Made by a program: the position numbers and the translations under genes
Notes under the pieces: generated by a model
What the model was told of the DNA's origin: nothing
The model's database searches: none
What the model saw: only the letters and a program-made list of their open reading frames with translations
DNA from: Nannocystis pusilla
Lineage (GTDB): Bacteria > Myxococcota_A > Polyangia > Nannocystales > Nannocystaceae
Direction of reading: 5' to 3'
Assembly: GCF_026626665.1 (NCBI RefSeq)
Contig: NZ_JAPNKE010000002.1
Span: 9,444,001 to 9,508,000 of the forward strand
Length of the DNA stretch: 64,000 nt
Shown: in pieces, positions 38,342 to 46,768 of the stretch
Layout of the letters: every line of letters starts with the position of its first letter
Position numbering within the stretch: position 1 is the stretch's first letter

Positions 38342-39427
38342 TCACGGCGCGTCGTCGGTGCCGGCGAGGATCTCCGCGTTCTGTTGCAGCTGCGTCTCCG
38401 ACAGGGCGGTGGCGTAGATCGCCGCATAATACAGAGTGCCCTGGAACGAGCGGTCGCCGTCGGCCCCGCGGTTGCCCAGCGCGAAGTACAGCGGGATGTT
38501 GGGGTCGGTGGGGATTGCGACGGCCTCGTTCTGGTTGGGATGGACGAGCGAGATGTCCATGCCGTCGGCCACCGCCGCGCCGTCGACGTAGAGGCGGACG
38601 CGGTGGATCGGCTCCGGCTGGCCGGTGTCGAGGACGACGTGGACGACGGCGCGGCCGAGCCCGGCCCAGTCGACCGGCCACACGCCGGCGAGGTTGTTGC
38701 CCTTCCAGTAGAACTCGAGGCGGTCGAGGGCGCTCGAGCGGAGGGTGAAGTGGCCCATCTCGAAGCTGCGGCCGACGTGCACCAGGCGCGAGCCGAGCAG
38801 GGTGACCGCGTCGATGTCGACGACGAGCTCGAGCGTGGCGGCGGTGCGGTTCTGCAGGGCTGTTTGAACCTTGGTGTCGGCGACGGGGAGCGTCGCGCGG
38901 CCGTGGAGGCCGGCCATCGGCCAGCGCAGGCCGCGGTGGCCGCGTTGTTCGGCGTAGACCGGGTTCATCGCGCCCATGTCGTAGACGAGCGGCAGGTCGA
39001 GCGGGTCGGGCGCGGCGTCGAGGGCGTACTTCGGGCCCTGGCCGCCTGCCGCCTCGTCGAGGAAGTAGCGGACCAGGAGGCCCTCGTCGACGAGCATGGG
39101 CGGCGGCTCGCCGGTGGTCTCGTCGCCGGTGGTGGTCGAGGTCGAGTGCTCGGTGGTGGCGGCGGTCGTCGACGTGGTGGTAGTCGCGTCGGTGGTGGTC
39201 GCGTCGACGGTCGGATCGACGGGCGCGGTGGTGCCGGTGGTCGTGAGCTCGGGGCTGCTGGTGGTGAGCGGCGGCGCGGTGGTGGTGGTCGTCGTCGGCT
39301 CGTCGGTGGTCGAGGTCGACGAGGTCGACGACGGCGGGCCGGCGCTCACGAGGCCGCTGCCGTCGTAGCTGCACGCGGCGAGGAGGAGCGCGAGCGCGGC
39401 GAGGCGGCGGAACTGCGGACGCGGCAT
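38342..39427 (-). CDS. LamG/concanavalin-like lipoprotein
   Basis: 361 residues. The signal peptide MPRPQFRRLAALALLLAAC has lipidated Cys19. The mature N-terminus SYDGSGLVSAGPP is nearly the same as in the next gene. A Thr/Ser-rich linker runs to about residue 105, then a single LamG_3/concanavalin-A-like jelly roll (LLVRYFLDEAAGG … ATLELVVDIDAVT … RVRLYVDGAAVADG … GTLYYAAIYATALSETQLQQN). Such domains bind carbohydrates or mediate adhesion at the cell surface. The shared N-terminal cassette with a different passenger domain suggests modular exchange of export signals. Confidence 0.82.
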   Translation of the reverse strand: MPRPQFRRLAALALLLAACSYDGSGLVSAGPPSSTSSTSTTDEPTTTTTTAPPLTTSSPELTTTGTTAPVDPTVDATTTDATTTTSTTAATTEHSTSTTTGDETTGEPPPMLVDEGLLVRYFLDEAAGGQGPKYALDAAPDPLDLPLVYDMGAMNPVYAEQRGHRGLRWPMAGLHGRATLPVADTKVQTALQNRTAATLELVVDIDAVTLLGSRLVHVGRSFEMGHFTLRSSALDRLEFYWKGNNLAGVWPVDWAGLGRAVVHVVLDTGQPEPIHRVRLYVDGAAVADGMDISLVHPNQNEAVAIPTDPNIPLYFALGNRGADGDRSFQGTLYYAAIYATALSETQLQQNAEILAGTDDAP

Positions 39428-39500
39428 CGGCCCGAGGCTACCGCAGCGGGCTCGGCCGTGGAGGGCGCAAAGCCGCGCGAGCGCGCGGGGGCGCCGGCCG

Positions 39501-40364
39501 TCACGGGCTGAAATAGCTGTAATCGACCTTGTACGCGAGGCAGGCGTCGACGGGGGCCTTTTGCAGGCGGACGTACATCTCCGCGCTCTCGTCGGGGCCG
39601 TCGTTGCAGTTCACGACGTACTCCATGGTGCCGGCGCCGCAGCAGCCCTTGCGGCCGTCGGGCGAATTGGTCATCGTCGTGCCGTTGGGGCAGGTGATGT
39701 TGACTTCGCCGTCGATGTCACAGTCGGCGTACATGCACACCTCGAGCGGGCCATCGGCGGTGACGACGACCTTTGCGATCGGGTCGTTGTCGTTGTCGTT
39801 GCACTGGTTGCCGCTGAAGTCGCCGAAGAAGCGGAACCAGTCGACGTCACCGTCGCCGTCGAGCACGCCCTGGAAGCTCTTCGGCTGGGCCTTGCAGTAC
39901 TGATCGCCGAGGTCGACCGCTTCGCCCTCGTTCTCGTTCGGCTCCATCCCGGTGTCCATGCACATCGGGCCCGTCGTGGTGTCGGGCCCGGTGGTGGTGC
40001 TCGTATCGGTGCTGGTGGTGCTGCTCGTGGTGGTGTCCGGACCGGTGGTCGAGGTCGTCGTCGTGTCCGGATCGGTGGTGGTCGTGGTGGTGGTTCCGAG
40101 CGTGGTGGTCGAGGTCGAGGTCGGTCCGTCGGTCGGGTCGACCGGCGTGGTGGTGCTCATCGTCGCGCCCTCGCTCGCGGAGCCCTCCGAGTCCACGGTG
40201 GTCGGCGTAACGGTGGTCCCCGGGCCGGTCGTGGTGGTCGTATCACCGGTCGTGCTGCTGGTCGGAGTCGGCGGACCCGCGCTCACCAGGCCGCTGCCGT
40301 CGAAGCTGCAGGCGAGGAGCAGAGCGAAGCCGGTCCAGCGGGCGCGAACGAGATAAGGAAGCAT
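39501..40364 (-). CDS. Lipoprotein with Thr-rich linker, shares N-terminal cassette with its neighbour
   Basis: 287 residues from MLPYLVRARWTGFALLLAC (lipidated Cys19), followed by SFDGSGLVSAGPP, the same cassette as the LamG lipoprotein downstream. The Thr/Ser/Pro linker is about 100 residues. The C-terminal domain (MEPNENEGEAVDLGDQYCKAQPKSFQGVLDGDGDVDWFRF…) looks like a bacterial pre-peptidase C-terminal-type beta-sandwich: the 'EPNEN…A', 'G.L' and 'D.DWF.F' positions fit, with four disulfide-competent Cys pairs. That domain usually helps secretion or substrate binding. The two genes lie head-to-tail 73 bp apart and may be co-transcribed. Confidence 0.8.
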   Translation of the reverse strand: MLPYLVRARWTGFALLLACSFDGSGLVSAGPPTPTSSTTGDTTTTTGPGTTVTPTTVDSEGSASEGATMSTTTPVDPTDGPTSTSTTTLGTTTTTTTDPDTTTTSTTGPDTTTSSTTSTDTSTTTGPDTTTGPMCMDTGMEPNENEGEAVDLGDQYCKAQPKSFQGVLDGDGDVDWFRFFGDFSGNQCNDNDNDPIAKVVVTADGPLEVCMYADCDIDGEVNITCPNGTTMTNSPDGRKGCCGAGTMEYVVNCNDGPDESAEMYVRLQKAPVDACLAYKVDYSYFSP

Positions 40365-40471
40365 CGTCGGAGGGTATCGCAGCCGCGCGCCGGCGAACCA
40401 GCGGCGCGGGCGCGACGGGCCCCTCGGCCGACGCAGGCGCGGCGGTCCGTTCGCGGACCGCCAGATCTCCA

Positions 40472-40733
40472 TTACTTGGAGCCGCAGCCCCACTTGCCGC
40501 CGCCGCAGACACAGGCGAAGTCGCCGCCAGTGGTGCGGTAGACGCAGAACTCGGACTCGCCCCGCGGACATGGAGCGCCGCGCGAGGGCACCGACCGCGG
40601 GCACGACGAGGGACCTTCGATCGCCTTGACGGTCCCGGGCGCCTGCGAACCACCACCACCGCCGCTCTTGCAGGCGAATCCGACCAGTCCGGCGAGGCAC
40701 GCGGTCACGGCAAACACGAGGAATGCGGGTCAT
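40472..40733 (-). CDS. Small Cys-rich lipoprotein, start uncertain
   Basis: The open frame from the GTG at 40717 gives 81 residues: VFAVTACLAGLVGFAC (lipidated Cys16), a Gly-rich spacer, then a Cys-rich tail (SCPRSVPSRGAPCPRGESEFCVYRTTGGDFACVCGGGKWGCG). A better start (ATG, 40733) is one base out of frame, so another single-base indel near 40720 would give MTRIPxVFAVTACLAG. The pattern of eight regularly spaced Cys in the mature part suggests a knotted secreted peptide. No function is assigned. Confidence 0.55.
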
Positions 40734-41099
40734 CGTGACCCCAGCGTCCCTCCGGCAGAGTGCGGTGTCAACGCGATCGCGGCCGCGGCGCAGATTCGCG
40801 CGCCGCGCTGAGTGAAAATTGCGGTCGGCGCAGGCGCACTTTTCTAAGGGTTTCCCGGATCCGCACAGCGGCCTCAGCGGCGCGGCGCCCGTCGCAGCGG
40901 CCCCGGCGGCGGGATCGCCTGAAGGGTTGGGGTCCATAAACCCCTAGGCGCGCCGAGCTCCGCCTTGCCGAGGTGACGCAGTCGACCATGGTTCCCACGA
41001 AACGTCCCCTGGCCGCGCAATCAGCGCGCAGGCCCCGAGGACATCGATTCCAAGAACCCATCACGGCGCGGACCACAGTCCGCGACAGAGGTACCAGCA
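40734..41099. other. Intergenic stretch, no gene seen
   Basis: Divergent region before the KGG stress-protein gene. The 40810-40950 part is less GC-rich and includes CCATAAACCCCTAGG. A stress promoter is expected here but I could not assign one. Confidence 0.35.
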
Positions 41100-41540
41100 A
41101 TGCCGAACAGCACCGGGAATTCAGGGGAGCGCCGCGGAGGCCGCGGTTTCGCGGGGATGGACGCGGAGAAGCAGCGGGAGATCGCGCGCAAGGGCGGCCG
41201 GGCGGCGCATGAGAAGGGCACGGCCCACGAGTTCGACTCGGAGGAGGCCCGCGCGGCCGGCCGCAAGGGCGGCGAGGTCGTGAGCCAGAACCGCGAGCAC
41301 ATGGCAGAGATCGGGGCGAAGGGCGGCCACGCGTCGCACAGCAACCGCGCCGCTCATGCCACCGCACGCGGCCGCGGCCAGCGCGGCGCGATGGGGATGA
41401 CCGGCGTGTCCGACGAGCCGAACACGATGGTCGAAGACCGCGAGGCGTCGACGTCGTCGGCCGCCCCCGAGAACCGCTCCGAGATGCCCCGCAGCGAGTC
41501 GCTGTCCAGCGGCCGCGACGAGGGCGAGCAGGACCACTAA
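41100..41540 (+). CDS. KGG-repeat general stress protein (GsiB-like)
   Basis: 146 residues, strongly hydrophilic. Three KGG motifs (PF10685 type) are spaced 20-30 residues apart: EIARKGGRAAHEKG, AAGRKGGEVVSQN and EIGAKGGHASHSN, each preceded by an acidic/Ala helix. The C-terminus is a Ser/Glu-rich tail. GsiB and relatives are intrinsically disordered desiccation- or general-stress proteins; in Bacillus gsiB is a sigma-B target, and sigma-B is controlled by RsbR stressosomes. RsbR-like genes lie 10 kb away, a suggestive but unproven link. The ribosome site is the AGAGG about 10 bp before the ATG. Confidence 0.88.
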   Translation: MPNSTGNSGERRGGRGFAGMDAEKQREIARKGGRAAHEKGTAHEFDSEEARAAGRKGGEVVSQNREHMAEIGAKGGHASHSNRAAHATARGRGQRGAMGMTGVSDEPNTMVEDREASTSSAAPENRSEMPRSESLSSGRDEGEQDH

Positions 41541-42050
41541 TCATAATTGCAGTCGCGAGCTCCGCCTCGTGACTCGCGGGTGGCCGTCTCGTACGGCCGC
41601 CCGCACCATTGTTCATTTCGCCATTCGACCAAGAATTCGGCGTGGTCGGGCGATTCGCTGGCTCGACGCATTGTGGGCGATCGCCGAGGGGGGATCGTTC
41701 GCGTGCTTGTCCGAGCGCGGGAACGAAGGATATCGACGCAGAGGCTCGGGTCGTTGGGTCGAGGCTTCGGCGGGTGTGGGCGGGTCCCGGGAGCGATCTC
41801 CGTCGGTCTCTTTCGCGCGATGGTGGAGCGCGAGCCTGGAAAGATCTCCGGTGGTTCTTTCGCGAGAAGGTCTCGCGGTGACCTCCGCGGGCAGACGGGC
41901 GGCCTCCGCTCGCGCGCATGGCGGGACGAGGCGATCTCTCGCCGGCCGTCTCGTGGCGGGCTGACTGCGCGATCACGGCTATCGGTCGCGCGGGCGCGTC
42001 AGGAAAGCTTCGCGGCTTGCGAGGTCGATGCAGGCCGGGGACGATGCGGC
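41541..42050. other. Intergenic stretch of about 500 bp, no convincing gene
   Basis: It is open in one frame throughout (the extended frame of the next gene), but that translation is Arg-rich, without a start, and has no ribosome site. Base composition shifts to repeated GCGAG/CTCGC words, and the hairpin CGCGAGAAGGTCTCGCG lies near 41861. It may be decayed coding DNA. Confidence 0.4.
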
Positions 42051-42800
42051 ATGGCCCAGCGCCGCAGCACGACGACGGAGCTCGAGCCGGGGCCGGGCTG
42101 GCAGCTGCTCATCACGGGGGCGCTGGTGTTCGTCGGCTGCGACGTGCAGGCGACGGCGCCGGCGCATCATCCGTACGCGCCCGCGAGCGTGGGCGACGAG
42201 TGGGTGTACGCCATGCCGCAGGCGCACCCGGCGGTGCAGGTGCCGACGACGCAGTCGATCGACCGCATCCTCGCGGCCGAGCAGCGCGGCGATCGCCTGG
42301 TGGCCCGCGTGCGCAGCGAGTTCTTCGGCGGGACCAGCGAGCGTGACCTGGTGATCTCGCCGCTGGGAGTGACGCCGGAGCTGGGCTCGATGACGAGCGC
42401 GGTCGGCGAGGTGAAGGCGCGCGTGGCCGAGGGGGTGTACCTGCCGCGCGAGCTGTCGCCGGGGATGCGCTGGGACTGGCGGCAGGAGCTCGACACGCCG
42501 GTGTCGTCGATGTCGGTGGTCGGCCGCTGCGCGGTGGTCGGCCACGATTCGTACCGCGGACAGACGGCGGTGCACGTCCGCTGCGAGACGCACAATCGCA
42601 TGACCACCGCGGTCGCGGCGCCGCCGGTCGAGCACGTGCAGACCGAGGACAATTATTATGTCCGCGGGATCGGCCTGGTGCGCAGCGTGACGACCACGCC
42701 GCAGGGCTACCGCGCGGAGAAGCTGCTGGTGCGCTGGCAGATCGCCGGGGCGCCGGCGTGGCGGGACGAGTCGCCGGCGATCGCGGTCGGCGAGCCGTGA
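42051..42800 (+). CDS. Lipoprotein, unknown function
   Basis: 249 residues from the ATG at 42051. The N-terminus carries a charged stretch followed by WQLLITGALVFVGC (lipidated Cys near 30), an unusually long n-region. The mature protein begins DVQATAPAHHPYAPASVGDEWVYAMPQ; the 'VGDEWVY' start and repeating beta-strand pattern recall proteins of the TapB/DUF3108 beta-barrel type, but I cannot confirm this. It converges on the zinc-ribbon gene with 25 bp between stops. Confidence 0.7.
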   Translation: MAQRRSTTTELEPGPGWQLLITGALVFVGCDVQATAPAHHPYAPASVGDEWVYAMPQAHPAVQVPTTQSIDRILAAEQRGDRLVARVRSEFFGGTSERDLVISPLGVTPELGSMTSAVGEVKARVAEGVYLPRELSPGMRWDWRQELDTPVSSMSVVGRCAVVGHDSYRGQTAVHVRCETHNRMTTAVAAPPVEHVQTEDNYYVRGIGLVRSVTTTPQGYRAEKLLVRWQIAGAPAWRDESPAIAVGEP

Positions 42801-42825
42801 GGGCGCGCGACCTTCGGCGCGGAGC

Positions 42826-43035
42826 TCAGATCCCGCGAAACGTGAGGCGCAGGCAATTCTGCGTCTCGCAGTAGACCGTGTATCCGCAGCCCCGGTCGTC
42901 CACGCCGAGTCTGCCGTCGCAGCGCAGGCAGCGACGATGCGTGAAGCCTTGCCGGCCCAGCTCTTCCACCGCTTCGTCGGCGTTGGCGAGCTCCGCCTCT
43001 CGCAGCTTCTTGTCGCGGTCGATTTGGTCGTTCAT
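42826..43035 (-). CDS. Small zinc-ribbon-like protein
   Basis: 69 residues: an acidic helix (LREAELANADEAVEELGRQG), then CLRCDGRLGVDDRGCGYTVYC…NC with two Cys pairs that could hold one zinc. It sits 7 bp downstream of the P450 gene and so is very likely co-transcribed with it. A redox or chaperone accessory role is possible but unproven. Confidence 0.7.
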   Translation of the reverse strand: MNDQIDRDKKLREAELANADEAVEELGRQGFTHRRCLRCDGRLGVDDRGCGYTVYCETQNCLRLTFRGI

Positions 43036-43042
43036 GGCCGAC

Positions 43043-44305
43043 TCAGGCGGGCGGATCGCCGGCGCGGCGCGGGCCCAGGTAGGTGACGCGCACGCCGGTC
43101 GAGGGGCCGAGGACGACGTTGCGGCGGCCCGGCTTGACCTCTCGCGGCTCCGAGAGGCGCAGGCGGTAGTTCCGCAGCAAGGTGGCGAGGACGAGCTTCA
43201 TCTCGTAGGTGGCGAAGGCGGCGCCGAGGCAGCGGCGATGACCGCCGCCGAACGGGGCGTACTCGAAGGGGCCGTACTTGCGGTCGAGGAAGCGCTCGGG
43301 GCGGAAGGCGTGCGGCTCGGGGTAGATCTCGGGGCGGATGTGCACGAGCCCCATGGCGACCGCCACGCCGGCGCCGGCGGGCAAGGTGTAGCCGGCCAGC
43401 TCGAGCGGGCGCGCGAGCATGCGCGGCGCGTCGGGGGCGATCGGATAGAGGCGCAGGGTCTCGTGGACGACCGCCTCGAGGTACGGCAAGCGGGTGAGGA
43501 CCTCGGGCTCGGGGCGCTCGCCGGCGGCGTCGAGCTCCGCGAGCAATTCTTCCAGGCGCGCGCGGTCGCGGTGGAGCCAGTAGATCGACCACGCGAGGGC
43601 GATGCCGGTGGTCTCGTGGCCGGCGAACAGGAGGGTGAGCAGCTCGTCGTAGATCTGCGCGTCGGTCATGCCGCTGCCGTCGTCGTGACGGGCGGCGAGC
43701 ATGCGGCTCAGGATGTCGTCGCCGAGCTCCTCGGGCCGACTGCGGCGGGCGGCGAGCTCGGCGGAGACGAGGAAGTCGAGCCGCTGGCGGGCCCGCTGGA
43801 ACCGCGCCCACGGGCCCATGCCGAAGAAATCGCGCTGCAGGAACGGGAAGAACACCAGGCTCGGGGCGATGGCGGCGACGTACTCGAGGATGGCCTTGCG
43901 GACATCCTCGACGCGGGCCGGATCGACGACGCCGAAGACGGCGCGGATGATGACCTCGAGCGAAACCCACTGCGAGCTGTCCTGAAACACGAACGGCTGG
44001 CCTTTGGGCCATGTCGCGGCAGCGGCGTGGGCGGCGCTGCGGATCGTCTCGCCGTAGGCGCGCATGCGTTCGCCGTGGAAGGCGGGCATGAGCAGCTTGC
44101 GCTCCCTGCGGTGGCGCTCGCCCGAGAGCAAGAGGAGCGAGTTTTCACCGAGCAGCGGACGCGACACTTCGGGGCCGAACGGGGCGAAGGTGTCGGGGTC
44201 GGCGGAGAACACCTGCTGCGCGCCGGCGGGGCTGCCGGTGATGACGACGTCGCCGTTGACGACGTGGGCGGTGAACGGGTCGCCGTACTCCTCGACCATC
44301 TTCAC
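43043..44305 (-). CDS. Cytochrome P450 (CYP110-like), 5' end disturbed
   Basis: 420 residues from the GTG at 44305. The I-helix LLFAGHETTGIALAW contains the oxygen-activating Glu-Thr pair. The K-helix is HETLRLYP, the PERF region is FRPERFL, and the heme motif is YAPFGGGHRRCLGAAF (Cys near 359). All are canonical. Homology clearly extends upstream in the same frame (PPGSRRTLLQTYRYARDPYGFF), but no start codon exists before a TGA, whereas a TTG-started frame (44426) enters from another phase. A 15-bp direct repeat offset by 49 bp lies exactly there, so a small duplication has probably shifted the frame. The function is an oxygenase of unknown substrate. Confidence 0.85.
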   Translation of the reverse strand: MKMVEEYGDPFTAHVVNGDVVITGSPAGAQQVFSADPDTFAPFGPEVSRPLLGENSLLLLSGERHRRERKLLMPAFHGERMRAYGETIRSAAHAAAATWPKGQPFVFQDSSQWVSLEVIIRAVFGVVDPARVEDVRKAILEYVAAIAPSLVFFPFLQRDFFGMGPWARFQRARQRLDFLVSAELAARRSRPEELGDDILSRMLAARHDDGSGMTDAQIYDELLTLLFAGHETTGIALAWSIYWLHRDRARLEELLAELDAAGERPEPEVLTRLPYLEAVVHETLRLYPIAPDAPRMLARPLELAGYTLPAGAGVAVAMGLVHIRPEIYPEPHAFRPERFLDRKYGPFEYAPFGGGHRRCLGAAFATYEMKLVLATLLRNYRLRLSEPREVKPGRRNVVLGPSTGVRVTYLGPRRAGDPPA

Positions 44306-44346
44306 GAAAAAGCCGTACGGGTCGCGGGCGTAGCGGTAGGTCTGCA

Positions 44347-44411
44347 GGAGGGTGCGCCGGGAGCCAGGCGGAGCGCGCTGCGGGTCGACACGCCTGGAGG
44401 GTGCGCCGGGG
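44347..44411. repeat. 15-bp direct repeat with 49-bp offset at the 5' end of the P450 gene
   Basis: GGAGGGTGCGCCGGG at 44347-44361 and again at 44396-44410. The offset is not a multiple of 3, and the two copies translate to RRTLLQ and RRTLQ in different frames. Confidence 0.6.
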
Positions 44412-44499
44412 CCGGTCGGGCGTCAACGCGGGGCGGCCAGGATGGCGAGGGTGCGGCGGTCCGCCGCACGCGAGCGCCAGGTGACGGCTTCGCGCGAAC

Positions 44500-45183
44500 T
44501 CAAGCGAGGGCGCGGCGGGGGTCGAGGTCGCCGGTGTCGACGACGTGGCGCTTCGGGGAGCGGGGGTCGTAGCAGACGCTCAGGGTGGGTCGTCGCAGGT
44601 GCGGGCCGGGGTCGTACCAGAAGCGCCGGCTGACGAAGGTGCGCGCGACCGCTTCGCCCGGCAAGGTGGCCTGACAATGGATGACCCAGGGGCTGCGGCG
44701 ATGGATGCGGATCGAGGTGTCCTGGGTGATGGTGGTGACGGTGGCGTCGACGCGCTGGCCTTCGCGCAGCAGCCAGGCGATCTCGCGCTTGCGTCGGGCG
44801 CGGCGCAGCAGGCCCAGCGAGCCGATGCCGAGGTGGACGAGGCCGATCCCGCCGAAGATGCCGGGGAGCAGCCAGCGATTCGTGGGGCTGTCGATCGTGG
44901 CGTCGTCGGGCTCGTCGGGGTCGAAGGCGATAATGACGCGATCGCCGAGCCGGTAGGAGGGCCGCGAGTAGATATTGGAGCGATGGACGTGGTCGCGGCC
45001 GAGGTGGTCGGCGTAGGCGACGTCGGGGGCGGCGCTGCCCTTGTTGTTGCGGCGCAGGTCGATGACCTCGCCCTCGGTCCGGCGCGCGTCGGCGAAGAAG
45101 TGCAGGTCGACGGCGAGGAGCACGAGGCCGACAGCGAAGAACAGGCCGCCGAGGCCGGCGATGAGCGACCAGACGAGCTTCAC
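44500..45183 (-). CDS. DUF3592 membrane protein
   Basis: 227 residues: an N-terminal helix (LIAGLGGLFFAVGLVLLAV), then a beta domain with ARRTEGEVIDLRR … DRVIIAFDPDEPDDATI, a second helix (LLPGIFGGIGLVHLGIGSLGLL), then a second beta segment repeating the RVDATVTTI … VCYDPRSPKRHVVD pattern. The 'G.V....…V.YdP.nP' pattern defines DUF3592, whose role is unknown. It lies between the aldonolactone oxidase and P450 genes on the same strand with 58- and ~75-bp gaps. Confidence 0.8.
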   Translation of the reverse strand: MKLVWSLIAGLGGLFFAVGLVLLAVDLHFFADARRTEGEVIDLRRNNKGSAAPDVAYADHLGRDHVHRSNIYSRPSYRLGDRVIIAFDPDEPDDATIDSPTNRWLLPGIFGGIGLVHLGIGSLGLLRRARRKREIAWLLREGQRVDATVTTITQDTSIRIHRRSPWVIHCQATLPGEAVARTFVSRRFWYDPGPHLRRPTLSVCYDPRSPKRHVVDTGDLDPRRALA

Positions 45184-45241
45184 CCGACCATGGTCGCCGC
45201 GCGCGGGTGCGAGATCAAGCGGGTCGCCGACGTCCGCAGGA

Positions 45242-46543
45242 TCATGCGCCGAAGATCTTCGCCAGGTGGTCGTTCATGAACACGCCGCGCGGGTCGAGGC
45301 GGCGGCGGATGGCGTGGAAGCGGTGCCACTCCGGGTACATGTCCTGAAGTTCATGTGCGGTGAGGTTGTGGATCTTGCCCCAGTGGGGGCGGCCGCGGTG
45401 GTTGCGGAAGATGGCCTCGCAGCCGGCGAAGTAGTCGGCGTACGGCATGCCGGCGTACATGTGGACGGAGATGACCGCGCTGTCGCGGCGGTAGAACGGG
45501 CTCAGCCAGATGTCGTCGCCGGCGACCACGCGGTACTCGATGGGGAAGTGGACGCGGACGCGGTCGCGCTCGATGTAGGCCTTGAGCTCGCGCAGGCAGT
45601 CGGGGCCGCGCTCGACCGGGACGGCGTACTCCATCTCGTTGAAGCGGACGTCGCGGGGGCTGGGGAACACGCGGTGGCTGTGGTCGGCGTAGTCGGTCTC
45701 GGAGATGGCGCGCGAGGCGAAGCGGGCGACCGGGCGCGAGAGGCCGGGGAACATGCGCACGGCCTCGGAGGCGGCCCAGAACACGCCGGTCTCGAGCAGC
45801 TTGTCGGCGAGCACGCGCTTGACCGCGGAGCGCGGCTTCGGGGTGGCGACGATGTCGAGCGCCTTGGTGGCGGCGCGGTCGCTGTAGGGGAACCACCAGA
45901 ACTCGAAGTGGCGGTGGCGCCGGCAGCTGTCCTCGAAGTCGGCGAGGCACTGATTGAGGTCGACGTTCCTGCGGACGTCGCGGAGCACGTAGCTCGGCAC
46001 GCATTGCAGGCGGATCCGCGCCAGCACGCCGAGGCTGCCGAGCGCGACCTGGGCGGCCTTGAAGATGTCGGGCTCGTGCGTCGGCGAGCACGACAGCAGC
46101 TTGCCGCTGGCGAGCACGAGGGTGAGCGCGCGGACCTGGGTGCTGATGCTGCCGAAGGCGATGCCGGTGCCGTGAGTGCCGGTGCTGACCGCGCCGGCGA
46201 TCGCCTGGCTGTCGATGTCGCCCTGGTTCTCGAGCGCGAGGCCGTGCTTGCCGAGCAGGCCGCCGAGGTTGCGAATGGTGGTACCGGCCAGGACGGTGGC
46301 GGCCCCGGCCTCGCGGTCGATCTCGGCGAGACCGGCGATCCGCGCCAGCGAGACGAGGGTGTGCTCGGTGGCGACGACCGGGGTGAACGAGTGGCCGGCG
46401 CCGACGACCCGCAGCTTGCCGTTGGCGCTGGCTGTCTCTCGGACCAGGTCGCTGAGGGCGTCGACGGTGCTCGGGACCACGAACTGGCCCGGACGACAGG
46501 TGACGCCGCCCGACCAATTGGACCAAGTCTTGCGCGCGAACAT
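45242..46543 (-). CDS. FAD-linked aldonolactone oxidase (D-arabinono-1,4-lactone/L-gulonolactone oxidase family)
   Basis: 433 residues. The vanillyl-alcohol-oxidase-type FAD domain begins at TCRPGQFVVPSTVDALSDLV and includes RVVGAGHSFTPVV and ALENQGDIDSQAIAGAVSTGTHG, a pattern in which a His often holds FAD covalently. The ALO domain ends with the catalytic-site motif HWGKIHNL near residue 385. Members oxidise the terminal sugar lactone of ascorbate-like pathways or related sugars to release H2O2. The upstream gene encodes a PLP-dependent deaminase/aldolase-like protein; these two families are often neighbours in actinobacteria and myxobacteria. Confidence 0.87.
   Translation of the reverse strand: MFARKTWSNWSGGVTCRPGQFVVPSTVDALSDLVRETASANGKLRVVGAGHSFTPVVATEHTLVSLARIAGLAEIDREAGAATVLAGTTIRNLGGLLGKHGLALENQGDIDSQAIAGAVSTGTHGTGIAFGSISTQVRALTLVLASGKLLSCSPTHEPDIFKAAQVALGSLGVLARIRLQCVPSYVLRDVRRNVDLNQCLADFEDSCRRHRHFEFWWFPYSDRAATKALDIVATPKPRSAVKRVLADKLLETGVFWAASEAVRMFPGLSRPVARFASRAISETDYADHSHRVFPSPRDVRFNEMEYAVPVERGPDCLRELKAYIERDRVRVHFPIEYRVVAGDDIWLSPFYRRDSAVISVHMYAGMPYADYFAGCEAIFRNHRGRPHWGKIHNLTAHELQDMYPEWHRFHAIRRRLDPRGVFMNDHLAKIFGA
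45335..45358. repeat. 14-bp-period palindrome element inside CDS
   Basis: GTACATGTCC, TGAA, GTTCATGTGC, in the aldonolactone oxidase gene (encoding AHELQDMYP). Confidence 0.5.
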
Positions 46544-46768
46544 CGCCGGGATGGTACCAGGCGACCGGGCGGCGACGAAGCCGCCGACTGCGCGCCGACG
46601 AAACTGAGACAGTCGCCGGCGGAAGCCGCAGGCCCGGGGCGAAAAAATGGCGAGGCGAGGCCGGCAGGCGGTCCGGCTGCGACGCGGCGACGAACGCCGT
46701 CACGCTTCCGCGAGCCGCGCAACCCTCCGCGAATCGTGAACTTCGAGGCCGAGAAACGGAAGGCGCGG

